A DNA stretch of 64,000 nucleotides, from contig JBEKXU010000011.1 of assembly GCA_049511715.1 (NCBI GenBank), positions 21,641 through 85,640 on the forward strand, given 5' to 3'. Under the pieces are notes generated by a model. That model did not search any database. It worked only from the letters and a program-made list of their open reading frames with translations, and was not told the DNA's origin. How positions within the stretch are numbered: position 1 is the first letter of the stretch; each line of letters begins with the position of its first letter. A program made the translations under genes and the position numbers. Positions 1 through 8,485 of this stretch are shown one piece after another. Source of the stretch: JBEKHT01 sp049511715 (GTDB taxonomy: Bacteria > Chloroflexota > Anaerolineae > Anaerolineales > RBG-16-64-43).

Positions 1-1
1 T

Positions 2-397
2 GCTCTGGTCGGAGATGGTGAATGTGATGAAGGCCAGATATGGGAGGCGGCCCTCGCGGGCGCCCATTTTGGTCTGGGGAATCTCGTCGTTTTCATCGAT
101 CACAACGGCTATCAATACGACGGCCGCGTGAGTGAGGTGATGGGCCTAGCCCCCCTGGGCGACAAGTGGCGGTCCTTTGGCTGGCGTGTGGAGGAGTTCG
201 GAGGCCATGAGTTTGGCGAGATCTGTGGCTTCCTGGAGCGGTCGCGCAAGAGCCCGGAGCAGCCCTCTCTCGCCGTGGCACACACGATCAAAGGTCACGG
301 TGTTTCGTTCATGGAGGGCAGCCAGGAGTATCACGCCCGTTGCCTTACTGCGGAAGAGGCGAGACGTGCCTTGGCGGAGCTTGAGGCCCAGGGCTGA
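2..397 (+). CDS. Transketolase N-terminal subunit (5' end outside window)
   Basis: Partial gene: the reading frame is open from the first bases of the window. It encodes the thiamine-diphosphate-binding half of a split transketolase, which transfers two-carbon ketol units between sugar phosphates. Visible at once is the ThDP/Mg motif GDGECDEGQIWEA followed by a hydrophobic stretch and IDHNGYQYDG, then the closing HTIKGHGVSFMEG segment typical of this subunit. About 131 residues are present, roughly the last half of a usual 270-280 residue subunit. The ribokinase starts 17 bases after the stop, so they are probably cotranscribed. The partner C-terminal subunit is not in the window and should lie upstream or elsewhere. 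Substrate is unknown; split transketolases also serve specialised pathways such as apulose-4-phosphate or sulfo-sugar cleavage. Confidence 0.9.
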   Translation, partial: ALVGDGECDEGQIWEAALAGAHFGLGNLVVFIDHNGYQYDGRVSEVMGLAPLGDKWRSFGWRVEEFGGHEFGEICGFLERSRKSPEQPSLAVAHTIKGHGVSFMEGSQEYHARCLTAEEARRALAELEAQG

Positions 398-414
398 TAG
401 GAGGGTGTAAGACG

Positions 415-1353
415 ATGGCGGAAGCCAAGGTGATCGTCATCGGCAGCTGTAATATGGACATCTACTCTTGGGCCGAGCACCTGCCAGAACCCGGGGAAAC
501 CGTGATCGGCCAGCGATACTGGATGAGCATGGGTGGAAAGGGGGCCAATCAGGCGGTGGGAGCGCGCCTCTTGGGCGCGGAGGTGACCATGGTGGGGCGG
601 GTCGGTGACGACCTTTTCGGAAAGCAAATGCTGGAAACGCTGCGATCCCATGGCGTGAACTGTGATCACCTGCGGGTTGACTCGGGGGCGGGGTCTGGGG
701 TGGCGTTGGTCGTGGTAGACAAGAGGGGTGAGAACATCATCGTCGTGGTCTCGGGAGTTAACATGCGGATTGATCGAAGCGATGTGGAGGCGGCCGCGAG
801 CGAGTTGAGAGCCGCCGATGTGCTCCTGATGCAACTGGAGATTCCCCTGGATGCCATAGAAAGGGCCATTGATATCGCTCGCGAGGCCAGGGCGATGTGT
901 ATCTTGAACCCGGCCCCCGCCCGACCTTTGCCCGATCGCATCCTCAGAAAGGTTCACCTGCTTACGCCCAATCAGAACGAAGCCAAAGTGCTCACCGGGA
1001 TCCGTGCCGACACGCTGGAAGGAGCCAAGTCGGCGGGCGAAGCATTGCTGAGCAAAGGCGTCCAGACGGTAATCATTACCCTCTCCGCGCAGGGCGCCCT
1101 CATCGTCCAACCGGGCGGAGCGCAACACATGGAGGGCGTGCCGATAGAAGCCCTGGATACGACTGGGGCGGGCGACGCTTTCATGGCGGGGCTGGGTGTG
1201 GCCCTCGGGGAGGGCAAGCCGTTGGAGGAGGCGACCCGCTATGGCAATCTGATTGGCGCGCTTTCCACCAAGAAGCCCGGCGCGATGGCCTCCCTGCCTA
1301 CCCGCGCGGAAGTTGAGGCTTTTCTGCGGAACCGGGTCGGTCCAGGAAGGTAA
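415..1353 (+). CDS. rbsK: Ribokinase-like PfkB sugar kinase
   Basis: Cytosolic PfkB-family kinase (312 aa) that phosphorylates ribose or a related sugar with ATP. The N-terminal signature GGKGANQAVGA (near residue 42) is the ribokinase form, and the C-terminal DTTGAGDAF (near 250) carries the catalytic Asp and anion hole. NPAPA and TPNQNEA match the ribokinase core. The ATG is preceded by GGAGG in the gap after the transketolase gene. It sits with rpiB downstream, so a ribose or other aldose/ketose phosphate route is likely. The family also contains kinases for other pentoses and tetroses, so the exact substrate is open. Confidence 0.9.
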   Translation: MAEAKVIVIGSCNMDIYSWAEHLPEPGETVIGQRYWMSMGGKGANQAVGARLLGAEVTMVGRVGDDLFGKQMLETLRSHGVNCDHLRVDSGAGSGVALVVVDKRGENIIVVVSGVNMRIDRSDVEAAASELRAADVLLMQLEIPLDAIERAIDIAREARAMCILNPAPARPLPDRILRKVHLLTPNQNEAKVLTGIRADTLEGAKSAGEALLSKGVQTVIITLSAQGALIVQPGGAQHMEGVPIEALDTTGAGDAFMAGLGVALGEGKPLEEATRYGNLIGALSTKKPGAMASLPTRAEVEAFLRNRVGPGR

Positions 1354-1589
1354 ACCTTGCATCGCTTCCTCTTGCATTTTGCGACCAAGCAGGGGGAAAA
1401 ACAGGCACGGTCAGAGCCGTTGCAGCGCGATGGTGAAACCCCCCGGGCTGGACCGGGGAGCTCCTATCAAGATTTGGGTTGCAAACGGCAAGGCTGCAGG
1501 GGTTGAGCTCACCGCCTTGGTGGACGGTCCTGGCAAATAGGGGAGCATCAGTCGGGAACGCGGGAATTGTCTGGAGAAATGGGAGGCTC

Positions 1590-2705
1590 ATGTCCATTCC
1601 CCATGAGGCACAGGAGAAGGAGAGGCGCATCCGCACAGCGCTGTCGGAACTCGGGCGCGACTCCCTGATCATCACCCGCCGCGACAATTTCGCCTGGCTG
1701 AGCTGCGGAGGCCTGGCTGTCGTGTCCCATGTTGTGCCGACAAGCCCGGTCTTCTTGGTGGTGACTCCTCAGAAGAAGTATGCCGTCGGGTACACCATGG
1801 ATCTTCCCCGGACCATGGACGAAGAACTGACCGGACAAGGGTACGAGCCGGTTTTCCTGCCCACCTTCGGCAAGCCGCTCGCCGAGGTGGCCCTGGAGCT
1901 GGCGAAGGGCAAAGTGGCAGCCGATGACGTGCTGGCCGGGGTGGAGAATGTTGGCGCTCGAGTCGTGGCACTGCATGAGCCGTATACGCCTGAGGAGATG
2001 GACCGTTACCGAGCCATCGCCAAGGAAAGCGGCGAAATTCTTCATGAGCTCGCCGAATGGGTGGAGCCGGGCATGACCGAACGGAAGGTGTTCGCTCATA
2101 TGTGGGGGGCGTATCTTGAACGAGGTTTCGAAGGCAACTGCATGTTTGTGGGATCGGATGAGCGCATCCGCCGTTACCGCCACCCGGTACCGAGCGACAA
2201 ACCTATCCAGAAAGCCGTATTGCTGGCGCCGGGAATCTCCAAGGCGGGGCTGCATGTGCTCAACAGCCGCATGGTCTATTTCGAGGAGCCTCCCGCGGAC
2301 ATCCGTCGTCGCTACCGGGCCGTGGCGACCATGCAAGCGGCCATGGTCACAGCCACTCGCCCGGGAGCCAAGTTGTCCTCGCTGCTTGACCTGTGTCTTG
2401 GCCTTTTCGAGACAGTAGGGTATCCCGAGGAGCGCACGAACCATGTGCATGGAGGCCCAACCGGTTACCAGGTGAGCTACCCGGAGCGCTGTCAGGACCC
2501 TCAGGCTGTCGTCACGCCGAACATGGCGTTTGCTTGGTATATGACCGTCGCAGGAACAAAAAGTGAGGAACTCCTCTTGGTTGACGAGGAGGGGGCCCGC
2601 ATCCATTCGGTCGACCCAACGTGGCCGACACTTCCAATCGAATACCATGGGAGTTCGGTACCTGTGCCTGACATCCTGGTGAGGTCCAAGGAGCCTCATC
2701 CATGA
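1590..2705 (+). CDS. M24 (creatinase/aminopeptidase P-like) protein lacking most metal ligands
   Basis: 371-residue protein with the two-domain creatinase/prolidase layout: N-terminal domain to about 150, then the pita-bread domain from EEMDRYRAIAKESGEIL. The usual two metal-binding Asp are absent: the strand that should read D-x-G...D reads LLAPGISKAGLHVLN. The His-containing HVHGGPTGYQ segment and a late Glu in GTKSEELLLVDEEG remain, but the other Glu region reads MAFAWYMTVAG. It is probably a metal-free member like creatinase, hydrolysing a C-N bond, or a non-enzymatic relative. Start chosen at 1590 because GGAG and GGGAGG lie just upstream; a 37-residue longer frame has no support. Its stop overlaps rpiB by ATGA, so it belongs to the sugar operon. 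Confidence 0.75.
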   Translation: MSIPHEAQEKERRIRTALSELGRDSLIITRRDNFAWLSCGGLAVVSHVVPTSPVFLVVTPQKKYAVGYTMDLPRTMDEELTGQGYEPVFLPTFGKPLAEVALELAKGKVAADDVLAGVENVGARVVALHEPYTPEEMDRYRAIAKESGEILHELAEWVEPGMTERKVFAHMWGAYLERGFEGNCMFVGSDERIRRYRHPVPSDKPIQKAVLLAPGISKAGLHVLNSRMVYFEEPPADIRRRYRAVATMQAAMVTATRPGAKLSSLLDLCLGLFETVGYPEERTNHVHGGPTGYQVSYPERCQDPQAVVTPNMAFAWYMTVAGTKSEELLLVDEEGARIHSVDPTWPTLPIEYHGSSVPVPDILVRSKEPHP

Positions 2706-3163
2706 GAATCGCCATTGGAAGCGATCACGCTGCCTACAAGCTCAAGCTCGCCATCGAGGAGCTGCTCGATGAAATGGGTTATGCGTACGAGGATCTGGGT
2801 GCCCACACGGATGAGCATCCTGCCGATGACTACCCCTTGATCGGCGCCGAGGTAGCGGCTGCCGTGGTCGAGGCACGTGCGAACTTGGGCATCTTGATGT
2901 GCGGCACCGGGATAGGCATGAGCATCGCGGCCAACAAGGTTCCCGGAGCAAGGGCCGCCCTCTGTCATGATCTTTTTACGGCGCAAAAGTCACGAGAGCA
3001 CAATGATGCCAATGTTCTGGTGCTGGGATCCCGGGTGGTTGACGAAGAACTCGCCAAGGAAATCGTGAGGGCTTGGTTGGGCACCGCCTACGCTCACGGG
3101 CGGCACGACGGGCGCAATGCCTGTTTGAAAGTCATCGAGGAGAGATATGGCCATCGTGGCTGA
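2702..3163 (+). CDS. rpiB: Ribose-5-phosphate isomerase B family (copy 1)
   Basis: 153-residue RpiB/LacAB-family isomerase. It has the phosphate-binding GSDHAAYKLK start, the catalytic Cys in MCGTGIGMSIAANK, and the His of SREHNDANVL that opens the sugar ring in E. coli RpiB. It would interconvert an aldose phosphate and ketose phosphate (ribose-5-P/ribulose-5-P or a tetrose or allose phosphate analogue). It starts within the stop of the M24 gene and overlaps the E1-alpha gene by 17 bases, so it is translationally coupled to the dehydrogenase cassette. A second paralogue lies at 7035. Confidence 0.9.
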   Translation: MRIAIGSDHAAYKLKLAIEELLDEMGYAYEDLGAHTDEHPADDYPLIGAEVAAAVVEARANLGILMCGTGIGMSIAANKVPGARAALCHDLFTAQKSREHNDANVLVLGSRVVDEELAKEIVRAWLGTAYAHGRHDGRNACLKVIEERYGHRG

Positions 3164-4139
3164 GAAGCAGGGAGCACCTGACCCAGCGGATGCGTTGCGG
3201 CTCTACGAGATGATGGTGCTGATACGGACCTTTGAGGACGAGCTCTACCGGTTGTTTCTGCGCGGTCTGGTACCGGGCACCATCCATCTCTATCAGGGCC
3301 AGGAGGCGGTCGCGGCCGGGGTGGGCAGCCAGCTTCGGCCGGACGACGTTATCTTTGTGACTCACCGGCCCCATGGCCACATCCTGGCCAAAGGGGTGGC
3401 CCCCGAGCGCCTGATGGCCGAGATCCTCGGCAAGGCCTCCGGATGTTGCGGGGGCAAGGGCGGGTCCATGCATGTCTGTGACATGCGGGTCGGCTTGGCG
3501 CCCGGCCTGGCTATAGTAGGGGCTGGAATCCCCATCGCCGCCGGTGCGGCGCTGGCCTTCAAGATGCGGGGCGAAGACCGGGTTACCGTGAGCACGTTTG
3601 GGGATGCAGCCACCAGCACTGGCGCCTTCCATGAGGGGCTGACGTTGGCGGCGGTGTGGGGCTTGCCGGTCGTCTTTGTCTGCGAGAACAACCTGTATGG
3701 GGTTTCCACTCGCATCACCGACGCGAGCCGTCTGACGAACTTGGCGGACCATGGGCGCAGCTACGACATGCCCTCCGAAACGGTGGACGGCAACGACGTC
3801 TTGGCGGTGAGAGAGGTGGCGGCTCGGGCTGTGGCGCGCGCACGCGCCGGGGCCGGGCCAACCCTGATTGAGGCGAAGACCTATCGCTTCGGTGGCCACA
3901 GCCGCTCGGATCCGGCTGCCTACCGTCCACCTGGGGAGAAAGAGGCTTGGCTTCAGAAAGACCCGATTCCGCGCTGCCGAAATTGGCTCCTGACTCACAG
4001 ACAGGCCAGCGCTACCCAGCTGGAGGAGATCGAGGCGGCCTGTAATCAGAAGATCGATCAAGCGGTTGCGTTTGCGATCGCCAGCCCATTGCCCTCCAAG
4101 GAGGCGGCGCTGGCCGACGTGTGGGCAGAGGCACTATGA
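3147..4139 (+). CDS. 2-oxoacid/acetoin dehydrogenase E1-alpha (cassette A)
   Basis: 330-residue E1-alpha subunit. With E1-beta it uses ThDP to cleave or decarboxylate a 2-oxo compound and pass the acyl group to E2. HRPHGHILAKG and the GGKGGSMH block are typical of AcoA/PdhA. The ThDP motif reads GDAATSTGAFHEGL...ENN, with Ala where the third Gly of GDG normally sits, unlike the two other E1-alpha proteins here. The start overlaps the rpiB end and the stop overlaps the E1-beta ATG, so the set is tightly coupled. Pyruvate, branched-chain oxoacid and acetoin enzymes are hard to tell apart by eye; the short length favours the acetoin type. Confidence 0.88.
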   Translation: MAIVAEKQGAPDPADALRLYEMMVLIRTFEDELYRLFLRGLVPGTIHLYQGQEAVAAGVGSQLRPDDVIFVTHRPHGHILAKGVAPERLMAEILGKASGCCGGKGGSMHVCDMRVGLAPGLAIVGAGIPIAAGAALAFKMRGEDRVTVSTFGDAATSTGAFHEGLTLAAVWGLPVVFVCENNLYGVSTRITDASRLTNLADHGRSYDMPSETVDGNDVLAVREVAARAVARARAGAGPTLIEAKTYRFGGHSRSDPAAYRPPGEKEAWLQKDPIPRCRNWLLTHRQASATQLEEIEAACNQKIDQAVAFAIASPLPSKEAALADVWAEAL

Positions 4140-5170
4140 GCGGGCGCCGGCTGACCATGGTGGAAGCCCTGCGGGAGGCGCTTTCCGAGGAGATGCGCCG
4201 GGATGCTTCCGTCTTTCTCATGGGGGAGGACCTGCAAATTGGCGGTGGATTCCAGGTAACGCTTGGCCTGGTGGACGAATTCGGGCCGGAGCGAGTGCGC
4301 AACACACCGCTGGCCGAAACGGGCTTTACCGGGGCGGCCATTGGGGCGGCGCTGGTTGGAATGCGGCCGGTCATCGAGTACCAGTATGGTGATTTCATCT
4401 TCTGCGCCATGGACCAGCTGGTCAATGAGGCCGCCAAGCTGCGCTACATGTCAGGGGGCCAGGTGTCCGTGCCCATCGTCGTTCGCGTGCCTACCGGCGC
4501 CTCGGGCCGGGCGGCTCAGCACGCTCAGAGCCTGGAAGGACACTTCCTGCATGTGCCGGGACTCAAGCTTGTCCTCCCGGCCACACCCTACGACGCCAAG
4601 GGCCTGCTCATCGCCTCCTTGCGGGATAACAACCCCGTGCTTTTCTTTGAGCACAAGCTGTTGTACGGGACCCAAGGCCGAGATACGGCTGAGAGCCCCC
4701 TTCTGCACACAGAGGTTCCGGAAGGCTCATACACGGTCGACCTGGGACGGGCTCACGTGGTGCGCGAGGGGGGAGATGTGAGCATTGTGGCGACGCTTCT
4801 GATGGTCCACCGTTCGTTAGAGGCGGCCGAGGGACTCGCTGCCGACGGGATCGAGGCTGAGGTGATCGACCTTCGCACCCTCGTACCCCTCGACGTGGCC
4901 ACCATTTTGCGCTCGGTGGAAAAGACAGGACGCTTGGTGGTGGCCGAGGAGGGTCCGCGAACGGGCGGTTGGGGGGCAGAAGTGGCAGCGCGCGTGGCCT
5001 CCGAAGGGGTTGGTTACCTGAACGCGCCCATCGAGCGGGTGGCGGGCCCCGACGTTCCTGTTCCCTTTTCGCCCCCCTTGGAGGCGGCCGTGGTGCCAAG
5101 CGCCGAACAAATCTGCAATGCCGTGTTGCAGCTCATGCAGCCCGGACAGAGGAAAGGAGCGACAAGGTGA
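4136..5170 (+). CDS. 2-oxoacid/acetoin dehydrogenase E1-beta (cassette A)
   Basis: 344-residue transketolase-like E1-beta that completes the E1 heterotetramer. It begins with LTMVEALREALSEEMRRD and contains VGMRPVIEYQYGDFIFCAMDQ, the GRAAQHAQSLEGHFLHVPG loop, NNPVLFFEHKLLY and a C-terminal swivel domain (VIDLRTLVPLD, later DVPVPFSPPLE). The ATG at 4136 overlaps the E1-alpha stop (ATGA). A GTG at 4121 in the same frame would add only five residues and has no better ribosome site. The cyclase gene follows with a GTGA overlap. Confidence 0.9.
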   Translation: MSGRRLTMVEALREALSEEMRRDASVFLMGEDLQIGGGFQVTLGLVDEFGPERVRNTPLAETGFTGAAIGAALVGMRPVIEYQYGDFIFCAMDQLVNEAAKLRYMSGGQVSVPIVVRVPTGASGRAAQHAQSLEGHFLHVPGLKLVLPATPYDAKGLLIASLRDNNPVLFFEHKLLYGTQGRDTAESPLLHTEVPEGSYTVDLGRAHVVREGGDVSIVATLLMVHRSLEAAEGLAADGIEAEVIDLRTLVPLDVATILRSVEKTGRLVVAEEGPRTGGWGAEVAARVASEGVGYLNAPIERVAGPDVPVPFSPPLEAAVVPSAEQICNAVLQLMQPGQRKGATR

Positions 5171-5844
5171 AGAAGGGGCGCATTGTTGACCTGTCCCAGC
5201 TGATCTTCAGCGGGCAGGAGGAATACAAGCTGGAGCTCAAGACTTTCCAGCTCGATGAGTTGCTGCCCGCATACCACCGCGCGGAAGGGCAATGGTACGT
5301 GATGACCGAGGTGGTATTCTGGAGTCATGTCGGAACCCACCTGGAGGCCCCTCGCCATTATGTGAAGGATGGTGCCGACATCGCGGAGCTGCCTCTGGAG
5401 CGCCTGATCGGTCCCGCGATCATCGTGGACTTCTCCCGCAAGGGCACAAACGAACCCATCCGCCTCGACGAAATGCAAGCCGCGGGGGACATCCAGGTAG
5501 GCGACCGGGTGCTGATCAAGACAGGACGCGATCGGTTCTACCGAACCCCCCAGGCCCACGACCGCCCCTATCTGACGACCGAGGCGACGCGGTGGCTGGC
5601 AGAGGACCGGCGCATCGGCCTGTTAGGCACGGACGCCTCAGGCTTCGAGGTACGTGGCATTGACACCCAGCCTGATCACCAGATCTTGTTCGAGCATGGC
5701 ATTCCGGTGCTCGAACACCTGACGAATCTGGGCGCTCTGTCTTCCAAACGGGTGTGGCTGCTCGTGCAGCCTTGGAAAGTACGCGATCTGGACAGCTGTC
5801 CCGTGCGGGTGGTCGCGATTGAGGGCCTGTGCGATGGCGATTGA
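5167..5844 (+). CDS. Cyclase/kynurenine-formamidase-like metal hydrolase (cassette A)
   Basis: 225-residue member of the cyclase family (KynB-like), metal-dependent enzymes that hydrolyse or dehydrate cyclic amides, lactones and formamides. The metal motif H-x-G-T-H-x-D-x-P-x-H appears as HVGTHLEAPRH, with Glu for Asp. The later block GLLGTDASGFEV matches the family's D-x-S strand. GTG at 5167 is chosen because AAAGGAG lies 8 bases upstream and it overlaps the E1-beta stop (GTGA). A much longer frame upstream is only read-through of E1-beta. It lies between E1-beta and E2, so it is almost certainly cotranslated with the complex. A relative sits in cassette C (35518-36213). Role inferred: supplies or removes the E1 substrate. 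Confidence 0.82.
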   Translation: MKKGRIVDLSQLIFSGQEEYKLELKTFQLDELLPAYHRAEGQWYVMTEVVFWSHVGTHLEAPRHYVKDGADIAELPLERLIGPAIIVDFSRKGTNEPIRLDEMQAAGDIQVGDRVLIKTGRDRFYRTPQAHDRPYLTTEATRWLAEDRRIGLLGTDASGFEVRGIDTQPDHQILFEHGIPVLEHLTNLGALSSKRVWLLVQPWKVRDLDSCPVRVVAIEGLCDGD

Positions 5845-7018
5845 GATCATCGTTCCAAACCTGGGTGAAATCGGTGAGCCGGTGACCATTGCCCACTGGT
5901 ATAAGCAACCTGGTGATCGGGTCCGGGCCGGGGAGCCGCTTTTTGATGCTGAGACAGCCAAGGCGACGTTGACGATCGAAGCCGCTGAGAGCGGGCGATT
6001 GGAGAAAATCATTGTGGCCGAGGGAGTCCAGGTGCCGATCGGGACCGTGGTTGCCTGGCTGGTGCGTGAGGGCGAATCCGAGACGCAAGGCCCTCAGGCT
6101 ATCGGCGATACCGTTCCACAACCCGTCGGTGCACCGCGGGAACCGATCCAGGGCCGCGCCGCTGCGGAAGGCGTGAACCCACCGAACGCCCCAGCCGGGC
6201 CGCGCGATCGTCCCTATGCCTCACCCAAAGTCCGTCGCATGGCTCAGGAGCGGGGGATATCCCTCGAGGGGATCGTGGGCAGCGGGCCGGGTGGGCTCAT
6301 CGTCGTGGAGGATCTAGATTCCGCTCCCGTGAGGGCTAGCGAAACCTTGCGCGAGGTCGTCGCGCGTCGGATGGCTGAGGCGAAGGCCACGATCCCTCAC
6401 TTCTATCTGCTGGCGGAAGTCGACATGAGCGGAATAGAGGGGCTGCGAGCCTCCTGTGCCAGTTTGCCCGGCTGGAAATCGCCCCCGACCTACAGTGTCC
6501 TGTTAGTGCGCGCGATCGGTCTGACGCTGGCCAGACTTCCCTCTCATAACCTGGTGATGCACGAGGGACGTCCGGCAAGACATCCTTCCACCGATGTGGG
6601 CTTGGCCGTCGCAACACCGGCCGGCCTGATCGCCCCGGTAATGCGAGATGTCGCCTCCAAACCGCTGTTGCAGGTTGCCGCGCGCGTGCAAGCTCTGGTG
6701 GAGGGAGCCAGGGCTGGTCGGCTGAATGCCAGCGATCTCGGGCCCCACGCGGTAACGCTTTCCAACCTGGGGATGCAAGGGGTGGACGCGTTTATTGGCA
6801 TCATTGACCCGCCGGGGACGATGTTGCTCGCGGTGGGCCGGGTCACCGACCGGGTGGTGGCGCGCGACGGGCAGGTTGCCATTCGGCCAATGCTCACTCT
6901 GGCTGGCTCGTTTGATCACCGGGCTTTTGATGGCGCCTTGGCAGCCGCGTTCGTAGACCAACTCCGTCAGCTCCTGGAAAACCCGTCTGAATTGATGGGC
7001 GAAGGAGCTCTCTCTTAA
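5834..7018 (+). CDS. Dihydrolipoamide acyltransferase E2 (cassette A)
   Basis: 394-residue E2 core protein. Domains in order: lipoyl domain (1-80) with the lipoylated lysine at residue 43 in DAETAKATL; a Pro/Ala linker; a peripheral subunit-binding domain (YASPKVRRMAQERGISLEGIVGSGPGG, about 120-155); and an acyltransferase catalytic domain ending in SFDHRAFDG, the His/Asp active site. It transfers the acyl group from lipoamide to CoA. The ATG at 5834 overlaps the cyclase end by 11 bases; an upstream in-frame TTG is unlikely. No E3 gene follows, so E3 must be shared from elsewhere. Confidence 0.9.
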   Translation: MAIEIIVPNLGEIGEPVTIAHWYKQPGDRVRAGEPLFDAETAKATLTIEAAESGRLEKIIVAEGVQVPIGTVVAWLVREGESETQGPQAIGDTVPQPVGAPREPIQGRAAAEGVNPPNAPAGPRDRPYASPKVRRMAQERGISLEGIVGSGPGGLIVVEDLDSAPVRASETLREVVARRMAEAKATIPHFYLLAEVDMSGIEGLRASCASLPGWKSPPTYSVLLVRAIGLTLARLPSHNLVMHEGRPARHPSTDVGLAVATPAGLIAPVMRDVASKPLLQVAARVQALVEGARAGRLNASDLGPHAVTLSNLGMQGVDAFIGIIDPPGTMLLAVGRVTDRVVARDGQVAIRPMLTLAGSFDHRAFDGALAAAFVDQLRQLLENPSELMGEGALS

Positions 7019-7034
7019 GGCCTAAGAGGCTCGG

Positions 7035-7484
7035 ATGAGAATCATTATCGGGAGTGATCACGTAGGCCGTTCCCTCAAAGACCTGCTGCGGGCTCACTTG
7101 GAAGAGCGAGGTCTGGAGGTTACGGACATCGGCGTGCATGACGACAAGCCGGTGGACTACCCCGACATTGCGCAAGCGGTCGCCGAAGCCATAGCCTCAG
7201 GGCAGTTTAGCCGAGGGCTTCTGGTCTGCGGAACGGGGATCGGAATGGCGATTGCCGCCAATAAAGTCCCCGGGGTGCGAGCGGCGTGTTGCCATGATCC
7301 CTATTCCGCGGAACGGGCTCGCAAGAGCAATGACGCGCAGGTGATTACCCTGGGGGCTCTGGTGATCGGGGCCGCCTTGGCCCGGTCCCTGCTGGATATC
7401 TGGTTGGAGTCTGAATTTGCCTCTGGACCGTCGCAGGCGAAGGTGGAAAAGATCAAAGCGCTGGATGAACGCTACCGCCGGTGA
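7035..7484 (+). CDS. RpiB/LacAB-family isomerase (copy 2, variant active site)
   Basis: 149-residue RpiB homologue. It keeps GSDHVGRSLK and the catalytic Cys in VCGTGIGMAIAANKVPG, but where copy 1 and E. coli RpiB have R-x-H-N-D it reads RKSNDAQVI, so the ring-opening His is replaced by Ser. This suggests an open-chain substrate (for example a tetrose phosphate) or a different sugar from copy 1. It begins 16 bases after the E2 stop and belongs to the same operon. Tetrose-phosphate and sulfo-sugar isomerases (EryI/SqwI type) fall in this family, so R5P isomerase is not assured. Confidence 0.82.
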   Translation: MRIIIGSDHVGRSLKDLLRAHLEERGLEVTDIGVHDDKPVDYPDIAQAVAEAIASGQFSRGLLVCGTGIGMAIAANKVPGVRAACCHDPYSAERARKSNDAQVITLGALVIGAALARSLLDIWLESEFASGPSQAKVEKIKALDERYRR

Positions 7485-7587
7485 GAGCGTGGTTCATTGA
7501 GTGTGTCCCCGCCCTCTGGCACTTGGCGTCCACGAAGAAGACCCGGTCCCGTCGGCTCCCTGCCCATCCCGGAGAAGAGGAGTTCCC

Positions 7588-8376
7588 ATGAAAGCCTCAA
7601 TCTGCATCGAGATGATCTTCACCGAAATGCCCTTTCTTGACCGCATTCGGGCCGCTGCGGATGTGGGCTACGACGCGGTCGAATTCTGGACCTGGGAGGA
7701 CAAGGAGCTTCCGGCCATCCGGGATGCTGCCGTCCGGGCCGGCATTGAGATCTCGGCCTTCCAGTCGAACCGCGGCGGTACGCTCATCAACCCGGAACAC
7801 CGTCCCCGCTTCCTCCAAGGCATCCAGGAGTCCCTCACGCGCGCGAACGCGATGGGCGTAAGGAGCCTGTTCTTGCTGACGGATGAGCTGGGTCCCGACC
7901 GTAGCGTCCTGCACCGGTTCCCGGGCCTGTCCGAAGAAGCGAAACGCCAAAGCGTTCTGGAAGGACTCAAGATGCTCGCTCCGCTGGCGGAAAAAGCGGG
8001 GGTCACACTGAACCTGGAACCCCTCAACACGCTCGTGGATCATCCAGGCTACTGGCTCAACCATTCCCGGCCGGGTCTGGAATTGGTGCTGAGCGTAAAC
8101 AGCCCCAGTGTGCGCTTGCTCTTTGACATCTACCATATGCAAGTGATGGAAGGAAACCTGATCGAAACGTTGACCGCCAACGTGAAGGCCATCGGCCACG
8201 TCCACGTCGCGGATGTGCCCGGCCGCCATGAGCCCGGGAGCGGTGAGATCAACTTCGCTCGGGTGTTTGAGGCGCTGAATCGAGCCGGCTACGAGGGCTA
8301 TGTCGGGATGGAATTCAGTCCAACCGGGAACGCAAGGAAGGCCGCGACCGAAGCCCTGGCCCTCCTCAAGCCTTAG
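7588..8376 (+). CDS. hyi: Hydroxypyruvate isomerase-like TIM-barrel protein
   Basis: 262-residue xylose-isomerase-like TIM-barrel protein. Metal-ligand strands are visible in order: NLEPLNT (Glu), LFDIYHMQ (Asp, His), HVHVADVPGRHEPGSGEI (His and Glu) and GMEFSPTG (Glu). The ADVPGRHEPGSGEI block is characteristic of hydroxypyruvate isomerase and its relatives (Hyi, OtnI), which interconvert hydroxypyruvate and tartronate semialdehyde or isomerise 2-oxo-tetronates. The start at 7588 follows GGAGAAGAGGAG; the open frame upstream to 7501 lacks family sequence. It fits the two- to five-carbon sugar chemistry of this run. Confidence 0.82.
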   Translation: MKASICIEMIFTEMPFLDRIRAAADVGYDAVEFWTWEDKELPAIRDAAVRAGIEISAFQSNRGGTLINPEHRPRFLQGIQESLTRANAMGVRSLFLLTDELGPDRSVLHRFPGLSEEAKRQSVLEGLKMLAPLAEKAGVTLNLEPLNTLVDHPGYWLNHSRPGLELVLSVNSPSVRLLFDIYHMQVMEGNLIETLTANVKAIGHVHVADVPGRHEPGSGEINFARVFEALNRAGYEGYVGMEFSPTGNARKAATEALALLKP

Positions 8377-8485
8377 GAACCTGCCCGCGGATCGGCGTAT
8401 CGATTAGGGTTTCGCGCTGAGGATTTGCCCTGTCAGGTTGGGAGGGAAGTTGAGCAAGAGTCCCAGACGGCCCGTGGAGGGAGAC

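Noticed and set aside
331..1377. 348-codon open frame on the minus strand
   Set aside because: It lies antisense to the ribokinase gene, which has clear family motifs; the minus frame has none.
3147..7018. Calling cassette A a standard pyruvate dehydrogenase complex
   Set aside because: Short E1-alpha, embedded cyclase and RpiB, and lack of E3 do not fit a housekeeping PDH; substrate left open.
2..8376. Sulfoquinovose transketolase or apiose pathway as the identity of the first block
   Set aside because: Split transketolase, RpiB-type isomerases and Hyi would fit parts of each, but no diagnostic sulfo-sugar or apiose enzyme is visible.
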